A stretch of 64,000 nt of DNA from CAWDMC01 sp963803295 (GCA_963803295.1 CAWDMC010000003.1:1-64000); one strand, 5' to 3'; positions 25,438 through 35,554 are shown, counted from the first letter of the stretch. Program-made: numbers and translations. The notes: generated from the sequence alone by a model not told the origin.

Positions 25438-26253
25438 TCAAGGTAGGCAGGACTTTCCAGCTGTGATCTGCTTAACGCAGCCTATCGCAGAGCCCGCCGC
25501 CCGACCAATCGCCGCTCCGGGGCCGGGAACCGCTCCCTTTGTGATATAGCCCTGGATTATTTGCATAATCCAAATCGTAACCCTGGGGTTGGTTCCGGCA
25601 AGCTCTTGCAACCATTGATAACCCGCTGGGTAGGCAGGAATCAAGGCTAATCCGGTAGACCCACCGTACCAAGCGACAGGCATCAGCGGACTTGCCACGG
25701 GCGCTGCGTTCCTGCCTGCCTGCTGGAAGACTTGCCGGCCCAGTGGCAGATCAAGAAATTCGTCGACGAAGATGCTGATTCTGAATTGGGTCGGGTACCC
25801 TGATGGTGTCGGGTTGACGTCAGGAGTGAAGCTGTTTGCTACGTCGACTCCGGGAACACACGTCCCAAAATCACAGCCCGGTCCATAAACAGGACTGGGC
25901 ATGGCGAAAGGACCATAGTCTCCGCTGAGCGGACCTCCGCCCCCTCCAAGGCCGTTAATATTCGGAACCGAGCCACCACTGGTTCCATAAATCGGCTGAC
26001 CATTGGACCATAACCCTGGGGGTGAAGCACAGGACGCATCGTTGGTACTCGTGTAGGAGGAGCGGTCGAACGGATTAGTGCTCGGCCCACGGCCCACTCC
26101 TCCGCCGCCGCCGCCTCCTCCACTGAAGTGGCAATCGAACCAATCAAACTGCGCTGCGAAGGAACCGCATGCCTCGCCCGCGTCACCCAGCCCCAGCGGG
26201 TCGGTCGACGACGTGGGATTATTCATCACATAAGCGTAGCGGTTAAGGGACTG
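25438..26253 (-). pseudogene. Orphan C-terminal tip of an RHS-repeat protein
   Basis: The segment begins with SLNRYAYVMNNPTSSTDPLGL, the signature at the end of the RHS core, after which the polymorphic C-terminal domain starts. The following ~240 residues are Gly/Pro/Ser-rich with a hydrophobic end and match no known toxin motif. The thousands of bases of RHS repeats expected upstream are absent, and the open frame continues only with unrelated sequence to 26463. It is probably a displaced RHS tip or fragment. No immunity gene is recognised beside it. Confidence 0.6.
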
Positions 26254-26560
26254 ACACCGGGACCTGATGCCATTCCGTCGTAAACTTACCCGCATCCCTG
26301 GTGCCGTCTTGAAGTTAATCTCGCTCCACCCCTGCTGCGAGTTGATTTCTTTCGGCTCGAACCCCAGACGCGAGTTTTCGGCTAAGCAAGGCACGGCGGC
26401 TAAAGGAAGAACGCTCGGACTTTCCGAGGGAGAGGAGATTTCGGCTTGAGCCGCTGCTCTCATCGGCCTGATTCTACCCCTCTTTTTCTTCCTTTGGCCT
26501 CAGTTTCAAAATAATACTTCGAGAGTTAAGGAAGGTGCTTCGAGGCGGGGAGAGTAGGAG

Positions 26561-26974
26561 CTAGAGTTGGATGATCGAGAGGCCAGGGATTCGTTGGAAG
26601 TGACGGACGTTGAGCGTGGCCACGGCGTAGCCGAGAAGCAACGCCGTCGCCCCGATCAGCAAGTCGGGGAAGGCGATGCTGACTCCTTGAGCCGCCTGCT
26701 GTCCCTCAACCCTTCCAGCCAGTTGGGCGATTTCGAGCGTCACCGGCTGAACCGGGATCGCCTGCCAGAGTTCCTCGACGAAGGCTTGCCGCCGCTCGCG
26801 ATCCGCTTCCGTCTTGGCACGGTAGATGCCATGGGCCAGTTCAATCACGGTCACCGCCGAGAGCGCAGTTTCCGTCTCCCCATGGGCGGTCTGTACCCGT
26901 TCGAGAATATTCCACACGCTCTCCCCGCGGCGTTCGCCTGCGATCAGCACGCTGGAGTCGAGGATTAATCCCAT
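26561..26974 (-). CDS. vapC: VapC-type PIN-domain toxin
   Basis: The 137-residue PIN-domain ribonuclease has the first catalytic Asp in LILDSSVLIA, an acidic Glu in VTVIELAHG, and an Asp in IAFPDLLIGATAL. The C-terminal TLNVRHFQRIPGL is the usual VapC ending. VapC toxins cut RNA, and the preceding gene's product neutralises them. The start overlaps the antitoxin stop by 10 bases, so the two are translated together. All key acidic residues appear present. Confidence 0.88.
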   Translation of the reverse strand: MGLILDSSVLIAGERRGESVWNILERVQTAHGETETALSAVTVIELAHGIYRAKTEADRERRQAFVEELWQAIPVQPVTLEIAQLAGRVEGQQAAQGVSIAFPDLLIGATALLLGYAVATLNVRHFQRIPGLSIIQL

Positions 26975-27264
26975 GTGGGCGGATTGAGCGGCTCCCGATG
27001 GCTGTTGATGATGTTTTCGAGGTCAGCAGCGAAGTCTGCGTCCAGCGTCGGTGTGTAGCCCAGTTTCTCGGCGTGCGCTTTGGCCAGGGCGATGGATTCG
27101 GAGAGCAGACGGCCCGGCCGGGAGGCGGCGGCAGGACTCACCACAGCTACGGGTTGGGCATCATGCTCGATGACGACTTCTGCGCCTGCCCGCACCTGGT
27201 CAAGCAACAAGGCAAAGTTGCTCGCCGCTTCCGCTTCCGAGATGTGGATCACAGGCTTGGGCAT
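26965..27264 (-). CDS. vapB: Phd/YefM-type antitoxin of the VapBC pair
   Basis: The ~99-residue protein begins MPKPVIHISEAEAASNFALLLDQV, the Phd/YefM-type N-terminus in which a small domain binds DNA and the tail binds the toxin. The ATG at 27264 is preferred to the in-frame start 15 bases upstream because it begins the domain. A TATAAT box sits only 7 bases from this ATG, so the mRNA may begin at the start codon. It is first in an operon with vapC. Confidence 0.85.
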   Translation of the reverse strand: MPKPVIHISEAEAASNFALLLDQVRAGAEVVIEHDAQPVAVVSPAAASRPGRLLSESIALAKAHAEKLGYTPTLDADFAADLENIINSHREPLNPPTWD

Positions 27265-27270
27265 GGCTTG

Positions 27271-27276
27271 ATTATA
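27271..27276 (-). promoter_or_regulatory. Consensus -10 box adjacent to the vapB start
   Basis: TATAAT on the minus strand ends 7 bases before the vapB ATG, placing the expected transcription start at or next to the start codon. No good -35 was identified 16-18 bases upstream, and no Shine-Dalgarno lies between the box and the ATG. This fits a leaderless transcript. Confidence 0.4.
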
Positions 27277-27281
27277 CACGC

Positions 27282-28190
27282 TTACTTCTCCTCTTCTTCC
27301 GCTTCGGCGGCGAGAGCGGCCAGGAGTTCGGCCTTCTCGGCGTGGTCCTGGAAAAGGTTTTCTTTAGCCGCAGCTTCGGTTCGGTGGAGCTGGGCGGCGG
27401 GATGGGTGGCGGTGTGAATCTGCTTCAACAGGCGGACCGAGACTTGGGTATACATCTGGGTGCTGGAGAGCTTGGAGTGGCCCAGCATCTCCTGGATAAA
27501 GCGGATGTCGGCCCCGCCTTCGAGCATGAGGGTCGCCATGGTGTGGCGCAAGAGATGGCAGGCGCCCATCTTGCCGAGCTTGGCGGCGGCCACGTGATTG
27601 CGCACGGTGAAAGTCATGTGATCGAGGCTGAAGGTCTCTCCCTCGGCGGTGAGGAAGAGCGTGCCAGGGTCGGGCTCCACGACCAGCCGGGGCCGGGCCT
27701 CCCGCAGATACTTTTCCACCCAGGCCACGGCGCGCTCGCCGATCGGCACTACACGGTCCTTGCGGCCCTTGCCCTGGCGGATGGTGACGGCGCCGCGCTC
27801 GGTATCCACATCATAGAGCTTGAGGTTAATCAGCTCCATGCGCCGCATCCCCGTGGAGTAGAGGGTTTCGAGTAGAGCGCGGTCCGGTAGACCCAGGGGA
27901 TCGTTCAGCTCCGGCTGTTGCAGAACCTGCTCTACCTCGGCCTGGGTCAGCACAGTGGGCAGGCGGTAACCGATACGGGGCAGCTCCAGATCGGCGGCGG
28001 GATTGTGCAGGATGTAATTCTGGCGGGCCATCCAGCGGAACCAGACCCGCACGGGTACCAGACAGGCGTGTTGGGTGCGGAAGCTCAGCGGCTGATGTGC
28101 ATCTTCGGATGAATGAGACCACGGGGGAAATAAAAGGACGTTGCGGTCGTGGGCGTGGCTTTGAAGCGATGGAGTTTGCGGAATTCTCAT
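27282..28190 (-). pseudogene. Tyrosine recombinase, N-terminally truncated
   Basis: The frame contains most of a XerC/D-like integrase: the end of the core-binding domain (VRVWFRWMARQNYILHNPAADLELP), then the catalytic domain with YSTGMRRMEL, KGRKDRVVPI, CHLLRHTMAT, GHSKLSSTQMYTQV. The Arg, Lys, His-x-x-Arg, His and Tyr are all present. The N-terminal ~60 residues of the core-binding domain are missing; before about 28090 the frame is unrelated and runs into the 3' end of the rhaT-like gene, whose stop overlaps an ATG at 28190. Activity is unlikely. Confidence 0.75.
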
Positions 28191-29239
28191 CACCTTGCCA
28201 AGCCGCCTGACCAGCCTAGAAGACCAATAGCGATCAGGAGGACTGCCAATCCGGCCATCATTACGCGGCGAGCTGCGCGGGAGCTGAGTTTCCATTCCCC
28301 CGACAAAAAACCCACGCAGTTAGCAGTGACGAGGCTGACAACCAGACTGAGCGGCCAGCCGATAGCCGGTCCCAGTTTTCCGAGGTTGTGCGCAGCCGAG
28401 CCATAAGCAAAGATCCCGCCTCCCCACAGGAGACCCATGAGAATCGCGAGCGCATAGAGCGGCGCCGAGCTCGGCTGGTGGAAGTTGGCCCAAGTTCGAT
28501 TCTTACGAAGCCGGTGTCCGCAATAGGCCAGATTGACGACAGCGCCACTTCCCAGCACCAATAGCCAGATTAAGTTCGAACCGCCAAAGGAGCTATTGCC
28601 CGCCCGGACCGCACTCGTGATAATTCCTTGCGCCAGGCTGTATCCCACATTGAAAACCGCCGAGAAGATGCCCGCCCCCGCGCAAATCAACAATCCCACG
28701 AAGAAGGGACGGGCAGGGCCGACCATTGGGCGCGCGGCGCGAAGTCTAGCGTTTTCGTTCTGCTCCCGCAGGATTCCTGCATAGCCGCAAAGGCCCGTGC
28801 CGGCCAGGGCCGTAATTGTTCCGAGAATAATCGCCTTTCCCTGCGGTTGACCGATTCGTTCTGGCGCCAGGATGAAAATCGGCAGGATAGATCCCACTGA
28901 GGCGCTGGTGGCCAACACCAGGGTGCTTGCCATAGCGATGCCGATGGCGCTAACCCCAAGGCCGAACAGAATCGCGCCAAGGCCCCAAATGAAACCCGTG
29001 AAAAGGGCAATAATTTCGGCGCGAACTGGCGCAGACGCGAGGGTTTGAAGCGGATTCCCAACCGTCAGGAACAACACGGCCAACGGCATTACCAGGAAGG
29101 CGACCACAGCATAAACGGCCCAGACGTTTTCCCACGACCAGCGGCTTAGAAAGCGCATGGGCAGCGTAAAAGTTCCGCCTGCGAGGCCCGAAACGACAGC
29201 CAATGAAAGCCCTAAGGAAATTGCCCAGTTATTTACCAT
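28190..29239 (-). CDS. rhaT: RhaT-like sugar/proton symporter
   Basis: The 349-residue inner-membrane protein has about ten hydrophobic helices and the features of the L-rhamnose/proton symporter RhaT: an N-terminal GLAGGTFTLPMRFLSRWSWENVWAV region and GIIWG-like glycine-rich helices (TGFIWGLGAILFGLGVSAIGIAMA). It imports a sugar driven by the proton gradient. The specific sugar is inferred from the family only. The start at 29239 fits the first membrane helix; a GTG at 29254 is an alternative. It is the first chromosome-like gene after the mobile region and may end the sugar-use cluster. Confidence 0.85.
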   Translation of the reverse strand: MVNNWAISLGLSLAVVSGLAGGTFTLPMRFLSRWSWENVWAVYAVVAFLVMPLAVLFLTVGNPLQTLASAPVRAEIIALFTGFIWGLGAILFGLGVSAIGIAMASTLVLATSASVGSILPIFILAPERIGQPQGKAIILGTITALAGTGLCGYAGILREQNENARLRAARPMVGPARPFFVGLLICAGAGIFSAVFNVGYSLAQGIITSAVRAGNSSFGGSNLIWLLVLGSGAVVNLAYCGHRLRKNRTWANFHQPSSAPLYALAILMGLLWGGGIFAYGSAAHNLGKLGPAIGWPLSLVVSLVTANCVGFLSGEWKLSSRAARRVMMAGLAVLLIAIGLLGWSGGLAR

Positions 29240-29340
29240 AATGATTTCGTGCACGCGGGTTTCTTCCAGGCCTTGTGCACATGCATTTGTTGGGATCCCG
29301 ACGTTCAGATGCTTGCTACTTGGTGACAGGCAATCTCGAC

Positions 29341-31014
29341 CTATGCCGTGTCGAAGAGTACAGTGCTGACATGCTTCTGTTCGCGCCAGGTATATCCGTT
29401 AGTCGATGGCATCCGAACTTTAAGTTCGTCAATCTGCTGCCCCTGAGCGACTTTCAAGCTTAGCCTCGCACCGGCGCGTCTCCGTTCAAAAAGGATATCG
29501 GCTCTGACCACGCCGCGGCGGGTCCTTATAGGCCAACGATGTGCTTCCGCGCCTTTCCAGCTAGGAGGGATTCTAGGTATGATCCGGACGCATTGCGGTG
29601 ACGTGTCATCAACACCCAACAGAAGCCTGGACACTTTCAACGGTTCTGTCACATTCACAAGATTCAACGCGCCGCAGCCCTCTTCCAAAGAAATCTTGCC
29701 CACGGCATCTGGCGAATACGTTCGCTCGTAAAAATAGTAAGGCGATTCCCGATGCACCTTGTATTGAGGTACGGGATGGTACGTAGCCTCCGCGAGCCAG
29801 GATAAAGCCTTGTCGGCCATTGTCAGTTTCTCGTAGAGCAGCATGGTCTGGAGTGCGTAACCCTGGCCGTAAGCCGGGCTCGACAACAGCCCCCCTGCCA
29901 GCACATCGAACTGAGTCCAGATCCCGTACCGGTCGAACTCTTGCTTACGCAAGGGCGCGTGATAGAGCCGGACGAACGTGTTCTCGCAGTGTCGAATCCC
30001 CTTCCACAATGAGGCCAGCGGTTCGAATCCCAGGACATCCGAATACATGCAGGCGACGCCATTAATACCACCGAACCCGCGGTTCGTCTCATAATCGATT
30101 ACGGCGAGATCCGGCTTCATGGTTTTTGGATCGATGCACCAGATCCAACAGCCCTCTTTGTCGACGAGATATTTATCCATGCCGTCACGGAGCCTGGCTG
30201 CGAGGCGCCGATAATCTTCTGCCCGGCCGTCGCTCCCCGATTCCTCCGCCATGTTGGCGGCCGCCAGCAAAGCGAGCATGGTTAGATTATTCTGCACTAC
30301 GTTGTACTGGGCGCCAGGTATGCCCATACCACCGCCGAACTCGCCAGTTCCTGCCGCAAGAGGTTGGTTCTTTAAGCGAGACTTCAGGTAATTCACCGGT
30401 GAGGCATCCTCAAAAAAAAATTCCCGAATGTGATGTTTTGTCGAGTGGCCATCGGGCAGACGCTCCCACAACAAAACCATGCCGATGACGATCGACGCGG
30501 TGCCGTCGAGTTCCGTACCCGATCTCGGGATCACCAAATCGGCCGGCGCGGTCATCGAGGGCGGCCAATTTACCGTTCCTGGCTCGGATCCCTTGAAGAA
30601 CATCGGAAAGGAGTAGAACCCCTCTTGGTTTCTTTGCACCAAGTGCATCAGGCATTCCGCGAGGAGCGCGGCCTGCTCGTAATACCCGCGCATCGCGAGC
30701 TCACGCATGAACGTGCCGCCGTCTCGGGTCCACATGGTGCCTCCCCAGATTTGACCCGGGGGTGAAGCATGAACAAAGCCGGTGGGAAAGCCGTTATCGG
30801 CCTTTGCTACAAAATTCTTTCGCAGTACCCCTTGCAATGATTCTTCGAGCTCACGGCTAAAGAGATCCGCGTCTGGCGAGGCGTAGAATCGTAGTGAAGC
30901 TGCCTGCTCGTCTTCCTGAGTCCCTTGGTTTTCTGTTCGAAGGGCAGGACACCGAGTATGGATCAATCGATTCGTTAAAACTGCAGTAGTGCCGATGAAC
31001 TCTCGTCGATTCAT
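29341..31014 (-). CDS. Tat-exported (alpha/alpha)6-barrel glycosidase-like protein
   Basis: The 557-residue protein begins MNRREFIGTTAVL, a twin-arginine export signal. The body looks like a six-hairpin glycosidase, with repeated helical segments such as GGTMWTRDGGTFMRELAMRG, GEFGGGMGIPG and YGIWTQFDVLAGG. A C-terminal beta domain (about residues 450-557) follows. The exact glycoside hydrolase family is uncertain; related folds act on glucosides, rhamnosides or mannosides. It precedes the rhaT-like gene on the same strand and is likely co-expressed. The catalytic acids could not be assigned with confidence. Confidence 0.72.
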   Translation of the reverse strand: MNRREFIGTTAVLTNRLIHTRCPALRTENQGTQEDEQAASLRFYASPDADLFSRELEESLQGVLRKNFVAKADNGFPTGFVHASPPGQIWGGTMWTRDGGTFMRELAMRGYYEQAALLAECLMHLVQRNQEGFYSFPMFFKGSEPGTVNWPPSMTAPADLVIPRSGTELDGTASIVIGMVLLWERLPDGHSTKHHIREFFFEDASPVNYLKSRLKNQPLAAGTGEFGGGMGIPGAQYNVVQNNLTMLALLAAANMAEESGSDGRAEDYRRLAARLRDGMDKYLVDKEGCWIWCIDPKTMKPDLAVIDYETNRGFGGINGVACMYSDVLGFEPLASLWKGIRHCENTFVRLYHAPLRKQEFDRYGIWTQFDVLAGGLLSSPAYGQGYALQTMLLYEKLTMADKALSWLAEATYHPVPQYKVHRESPYYFYERTYSPDAVGKISLEEGCGALNLVNVTEPLKVSRLLLGVDDTSPQCVRIIPRIPPSWKGAEAHRWPIRTRRGVVRADILFERRRAGARLSLKVAQGQQIDELKVRMPSTNGYTWREQKHVSTVLFDTA

Positions 31015-31071
31015 AGGTTGCTGTAACCCACGGAAAGGAGGATGCCGCCGGGAGCACTTGCGGACAGGGCT

Positions 31072-32070
31072 TTAGGGAGGGCTCTTTTCGCTTTCCCCGT
31101 TCAAGACCTTGAACCGGTTTAGGAGGACAGCGGCGCGGGCACTATCTCCGCGTTTTTGGGCGAGCGTCCCGAGCTGATAATAGGCGTACTTGAATGAAGG
31201 ATCGGATTCGACCGTTTTCTCGAAGTATTTCTCGGCTTCCTGGTTACGATGCAAGGCCCGCATAACGCGCCCCATCTGGTAGTTCGCTTCAGCTGAGCGT
31301 GGATTAATCTCCAGGGCTTGGTTCAGCAAAGGCAAACTCGCCTGCGGCGACTGGTCGTAGAAGAGAAGGAGCTTGGCGTAGTTGATCAGTGGCCATTCGT
31401 CCTTGATGCCGTGCTTTCGATCGAGCTCGACTGCTTTCGCGAAACTCTCCGCAGCCTGCTTCTCATCCTGCATCGCCTCATAAGTCAGTCCCAGGCTGTC
31501 GTAGACTTCGGGATAATCGGGGACAATCGCGAGCGAACGTTTCATAGCCTCGATCGATTTGTCATACCAGTTCAACGTGAAATACAACCGGCCTAACTGA
31601 TACTCCAACTCGGCGTTGCTGGGATTGAGGGCGATGGCCTTCTTTAGTTCCGCCTCAACCGCCTCATTCATCTTAAAGGTGATGTAGTTCAGCGCAAAAA
31701 GCTGATGAACGCGCCAGTCATTGGGGGCAAGTTTGTAAGCTTTACTTAGCAGAAGCATCGAGTCTTTGCTCTCGGCTTTCCGATAGTGCAAAAAAGCGGC
31801 GAGGTAAAGAAACTCAACGTTGTCAGGGGTGTGCTCGAGGGCGGCCTTCGTCCTGCTCAAGCCGGAATCGTAATTTTTCAACTCGCGATAGGTAAGGGTA
31901 AGATAAAAGGTATGAGTTGGGCTGGCCGATCCCGATTCGATACATGACCACAGGGAGCTTTGCGCACTGTTGTAGTCGCCGCCCCTTACTTGCTCCAGCC
32001 CGGCTTGGCACGACAGTGGCGCCTGGGCGTTAAGGGAAGCGGCGACCACGAAGAGTAGTATGACACTCCT
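31072..32070 (-). CDS. Exported TPR-repeat protein
   Basis: The 332-residue protein starts with a signal peptide (MRSVILLFVVAASLNAQA) at ATG 32070, behind GGGGAAGAG. About eight tetratricopeptide repeats follow, with the usual A-x-x-x-Y-P-x-x pattern, for example NAELEYQLGRLYFTLNWYDKS and SAEANYQMGRVMRALHRNQEA. TPR arrays mediate protein contacts. It sits immediately downstream of the TonB-dependent receptor (37 bases) and upstream of a glycosidase, so it may organise the uptake or degradation complex in the periplasm. That role is inferred. Confidence 0.85.
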   Translation of the reverse strand, partial: RSVILLFVVAASLNAQAPLSCQAGLEQVRGGDYNSAQSSLWSCIESGSASPTHTFYLTLTYRELKNYDSGLSRTKAALEHTPDNVEFLYLAAFLHYRKAESKDSMLLLSKAYKLAPNDWRVHQLFALNYITFKMNEAVEAELKKAIALNPSNAELEYQLGRLYFTLNWYDKSIEAMKRSLAIVPDYPEVYDSLGLTYEAMQDEKQAAESFAKAVELDRKHGIKDEWPLINYAKLLLFYDQSPQASLPLLNQALEINPRSAEANYQMGRVMRALHRNQEAEKYFEKTVESDPSFKYAYYQLGTLAQKRGDSARAAVLLNRFKVLNGESEKSPP

Positions 32071-32107
32071 CATATTCGTCTCTTCCCCCGAGTGTACACC
32101 CAACGTG

Positions 32108-35100
32108 TCAGAAGGTGATTCTCAATCCGAGCTGATAGTTTCTCGGGCCTATGATGGAACCGGAATACTGCCCGAACGCTGGGTTCGTCAGGTCAGTAAC
32201 AAGGCCACCGGGTACTTTGCGGTTGAACGCGTTGAACGCGTCCAGGCGCACCTCGACCTGATACCGCTCGCGGAATGTCTCGCGTTTGAAAAGCGAGAAG
32301 TTCTCGGATTCGAAGCCCAGCGTACGAACGTTGGGCAGGATGTAAGTATTGCCGAACGTGAACGGCGCGGGGAAATCGAAAGCCGCCCGGTTGAGCACGA
32401 CCGTTCCCGCCTGGCCAGAGAGGCCATTCTCGATGACAGTCTCGCCGCGGCCAACACCGGTCGTGATCTTGCCGCCGAGATAATTGCTGCCCAGGCGTCC
32501 GTTAGCAATCGGCAAATTGTCCGGCGCGCCGATGGCGATGGGGAGACCCGAAGTGTAATTCATAATCCCGGCAACCGCCCAGCCGCCCAGCACTTGGCTG
32601 ATCACCCCTTGGTGGAGGAAAGGGCGCCCTGGACCCCAGGGAAGCTGATACGTGGCGCTGACCACCAGGGCTCTGGGGATGTCGTAGGGCGCGAGTGCTT
32701 TCTCAACTCCCCGATTAAAAGTGTCCTGCGGTCCGGGCTGCCCAAAGGCATTCAACGAGACATCGGTAATCGTCTTTGAGGCCGTGAAGGAGGTCAGGAA
32801 CTGGAACCCGTTGGAAAACCGTTTTTCCACCTTGAGGAGCAGGGCGTTGTAGCTTGAATTCCCCAGATGGTCTTGCAGGACATTAACCGCGAAATACTGT
32901 GGATAGGGCTTGAGAGCTTGGGCCAGCGTCCCGGTAAATCCTGGGTAAGGAGGCTTATAACCCAACGCCACCACGGCCGGATCGGTAATCGAATCGGTAA
33001 GCAGCGACCCGAGCGCCAGGTACTTGGGGTCTACCTGGTTGGGCAGGTTTAAGCCGCCGGGAACGTGGTGTGACGATTGGCCGACATAGCCGACGTTAAT
33101 CATGTAATCTCTGGCGAACGATTTCTGAACGTCCAACTGCCAGATGTAGCTTTCGGGCCACCGGTCGGCATTACCCGCATCGGTGTTGGCATTCCCGCCG
33201 TTATAGATCGCCGGATCGAAGTTCGGCGGATGAGGCACGCCGATCCAGCCTACATCCCAATTCAGGGCGGGCGTAATGCCCCCGTTGGGACTGCTCTTGG
33301 TGATGCTGGCGCCATAACCGGCCTCGTCCAGGATGCCGCCTGTAGTATCCACTCCGGGCGGCGCCAGGAGGACCCCCGCACTGGCCCGAACCACCAGGGT
33401 GGGCGTCACGCTGTACGCCCCGCCTATCCGGGGCGAGAATCCTTTGTGCCAGTTCTTGACGAAATTTCGCACGTGTTCCTGTCGGGCGAAACGATAGGCC
33501 CCCGGAAGATTGCCGGCGCCGGGATTGGGCAAAGTCAGACTCATTTCCGCCATCTGGTCGTTCTGTTCCCACTCCGCGCCCTGGTAATCCCAGCGGAGCC
33601 CATAGTTGATCGTCAGCTTTCTGCTGATCTTAAAGTCGTCTTGCGCATAGAAGCCTATGCTCTGACTGTGCTGGGACGGGAACGGATTATTCTGCATCGT
33701 CGCGCTGTTGACGTCACCGAGCAGGAAACTGGCATAGGAATTGCCGGTCCCGGACACGACGGCACCGTTTACTACTTGGGCGGTTTCAGCACTCGAGAAT
33801 TGGTAAGCCCCGCTCCGAGTGTCTAGTTGACCGGTGGCAGCCTGGAACCATAGGTAACGGGCGCCGAACTTGAGGTTGTGCTTGCCCGTGACCCAGGAGA
33901 TCGAATCCTGGAGATCCCTGCTGCGGTCTTGTTCGTAATTGACCGCGGCGACGGCGCAGTTTCCAAGGCCAGTACCCATGCTGGCGTAGCCGTTGGTAAC
34001 GAAACAGAAGCTGGGGAAGGCCGGTACGTACGTACCGGAGATGGATGGCCAATCGCCCGGATCCAAGGGTTGCGAATTCTGGGTGATGTGGAAACCTACT
34101 TCGCTGGCTGCGAAATGATTGACGAGGTGCGGATTGATCACCCAATCGTCGGTAAGGGTAAACTGTGAGATGCCCCGAGGAGTGAAGTTGCTGGACAGGG
34201 CATCGCCGAATGGCGACCCTTCGGCAAGCAGCGCGGGCGTGCTGCGTGCGCGGAAGCTGCCACTGACGCGGTTATTGGCGGTGAAATTCTGGTCAATCCT
34301 GAGGAACCAATCGGTCTGCTTGTTGTAGCCCGGCGTGGTCCCGGTGTAATTATTGACGAGGTTGTTGTTGGTCGGCAGCGGATAAAGCTTGTTCAGGAAT
34401 TTCGCTGTGGCGCCGATCCGGTCGCTAGGGATCACGTTTCCGGGGAACTGCAGGCCGGTCATCGGATCGAAGATGGGTTGTGCGAAATCGGAGAAGTCGC
34501 CGCTGCGCTCCTGGGCTGTCGGGACCGTAACGGTCCCCGGATTAGCGGTCGGAGGCTGCCGGAACGTCGTCAGGTTGAAGAAGAAGAAGGTTTTGTTTCT
34601 GCCATCGTAAACCTTGGGAATATAAGCCGGCCCGCCGGCGGAGAGAGCCATCTCCCACTGCTGGTCACGTGAACGGTTGACTGCATTGTAAGGCCGGGCA
34701 TCGAGGACCGTGTTCCTCACGAACCCCGTTGCATTACCGTGCAGCTGGTTGCTGCCAGAGCGCGTGATATACGAAACAACGCCGCCCGAGGTGCGGCCGT
34801 ATTCTGCGCTGGGCACTCCGATCTCCACTTTAACCTCGCTCACCAGGTCCTCGTCCGGACGATTGTCGAGCGAGACGTTGGTTGTGACCCCCTGGTAAGC
34901 CATGTTCATGCCGTCGATCTGCCATTCCGTACTGAACTGCCGCCCGCCGCCGATATTGACGCCAAACTGGGAGCCGAAGGAATTGCCACTTGCGGCGCCA
35001 GGCGTTTGGGCGCCCGGTACCAGATTCACCAGCGTCGCGGCGTCACGGGTGCCGCCGCCAACAATGTTCGGCAGGTCTTCCACGAACTTTCTGTTGACCT

Positions 35101-35554
35101 GCGCGTCATACGTAGTCGTCTCCTGTTGTAACAGAGGAGCATGCGCCTCAACCGTTATGGACTGGGTGACGCTGCCCAGTGTCAGGGTGGCGTCCACGCG
35201 TGCGACGTTGGTCACATCCACGAGCACGCCGGTAACGACCGATTCCTGCAAGCCGTTGGCGGCGATCCGGACTTCATATGTGCCGGGTTTCAGGTAAGGA
35301 ATGTTGTAGACGCCGGATTCATTCGTCTTGGTCTTGACGGCCACACCGGTCAGGGTGTTGGTCGCGGTGACGTCAGCTCCAGGAATGACGGCCCCTGCGG
35401 TGTCTGTAATAATCCCGCTAATAGAACCCGTCGACGACTGTCCTCGGGCACCATTAGGAAATCCAAGGACCAAGACCATCGATGTCAATACTACGAGTGC
35501 TGAGAGTACATACTGAATCGCAAAAAGCCTCTGGAAGAGTCTCAGTATACCCAT
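32108..35554 (-). CDS. Large TonB-dependent receptor (OAR-like)
   Basis: The 1148-residue outer-membrane protein has a signal segment with a long hydrophobic stretch. A carboxypeptidase-regulatory-like domain follows (about residues 40-120; GSISGIITDTAGAVIPGADV, then YNIPYLKPGTYEVRI). A plug-like region comes next (PNIVGGGTRDAATLVNLVPGAQ), then a long beta barrel ending in the aromatic NYQLGLRITF. Such receptors import substrates using TonB energy. No SusD-type lipoprotein accompanies it, as is usual for Acidobacteriota. The start follows AAAGGAGGCCC. The substrate is unknown; neighbours suggest a polysaccharide or glycan. Confidence 0.92.
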   Translation of the reverse strand: MGILRLFQRLFAIQYVLSALVVLTSMVLVLGFPNGARGQSSTGSISGIITDTAGAVIPGADVTATNTLTGVAVKTKTNESGVYNIPYLKPGTYEVRIAANGLQESVVTGVLVDVTNVARVDATLTLGSVTQSITVEAHAPLLQQETTTYDAQVNRKFVEDLPNIVGGGTRDAATLVNLVPGAQTPGAASGNSFGSQFGVNIGGGRQFSTEWQIDGMNMAYQGVTTNVSLDNRPDEDLVSEVKVEIGVPSAEYGRTSGGVVSYITRSGSNQLHGNATGFVRNTVLDARPYNAVNRSRDQQWEMALSAGGPAYIPKVYDGRNKTFFFFNLTTFRQPPTANPGTVTVPTAQERSGDFSDFAQPIFDPMTGLQFPGNVIPSDRIGATAKFLNKLYPLPTNNNLVNNYTGTTPGYNKQTDWFLRIDQNFTANNRVSGSFRARSTPALLAEGSPFGDALSSNFTPRGISQFTLTDDWVINPHLVNHFAASEVGFHITQNSQPLDPGDWPSISGTYVPAFPSFCFVTNGYASMGTGLGNCAVAAVNYEQDRSRDLQDSISWVTGKHNLKFGARYLWFQAATGQLDTRSGAYQFSSAETAQVVNGAVVSGTGNSYASFLLGDVNSATMQNNPFPSQHSQSIGFYAQDDFKISRKLTINYGLRWDYQGAEWEQNDQMAEMSLTLPNPGAGNLPGAYRFARQEHVRNFVKNWHKGFSPRIGGAYSVTPTLVVRASAGVLLAPPGVDTTGGILDEAGYGASITKSSPNGGITPALNWDVGWIGVPHPPNFDPAIYNGGNANTDAGNADRWPESYIWQLDVQKSFARDYMINVGYVGQSSHHVPGGLNLPNQVDPKYLALGSLLTDSITDPAVVALGYKPPYPGFTGTLAQALKPYPQYFAVNVLQDHLGNSSYNALLLKVEKRFSNGFQFLTSFTASKTITDVSLNAFGQPGPQDTFNRGVEKALAPYDIPRALVVSATYQLPWGPGRPFLHQGVISQVLGGWAVAGIMNYTSGLPIAIGAPDNLPIANGRLGSNYLGGKITTGVGRGETVIENGLSGQAGTVVLNRAAFDFPAPFTFGNTYILPNVRTLGFESENFSLFKRETFRERYQVEVRLDAFNAFNRKVPGGLVTDLTNPAFGQYSGSIIGPRNYQLGLRITF

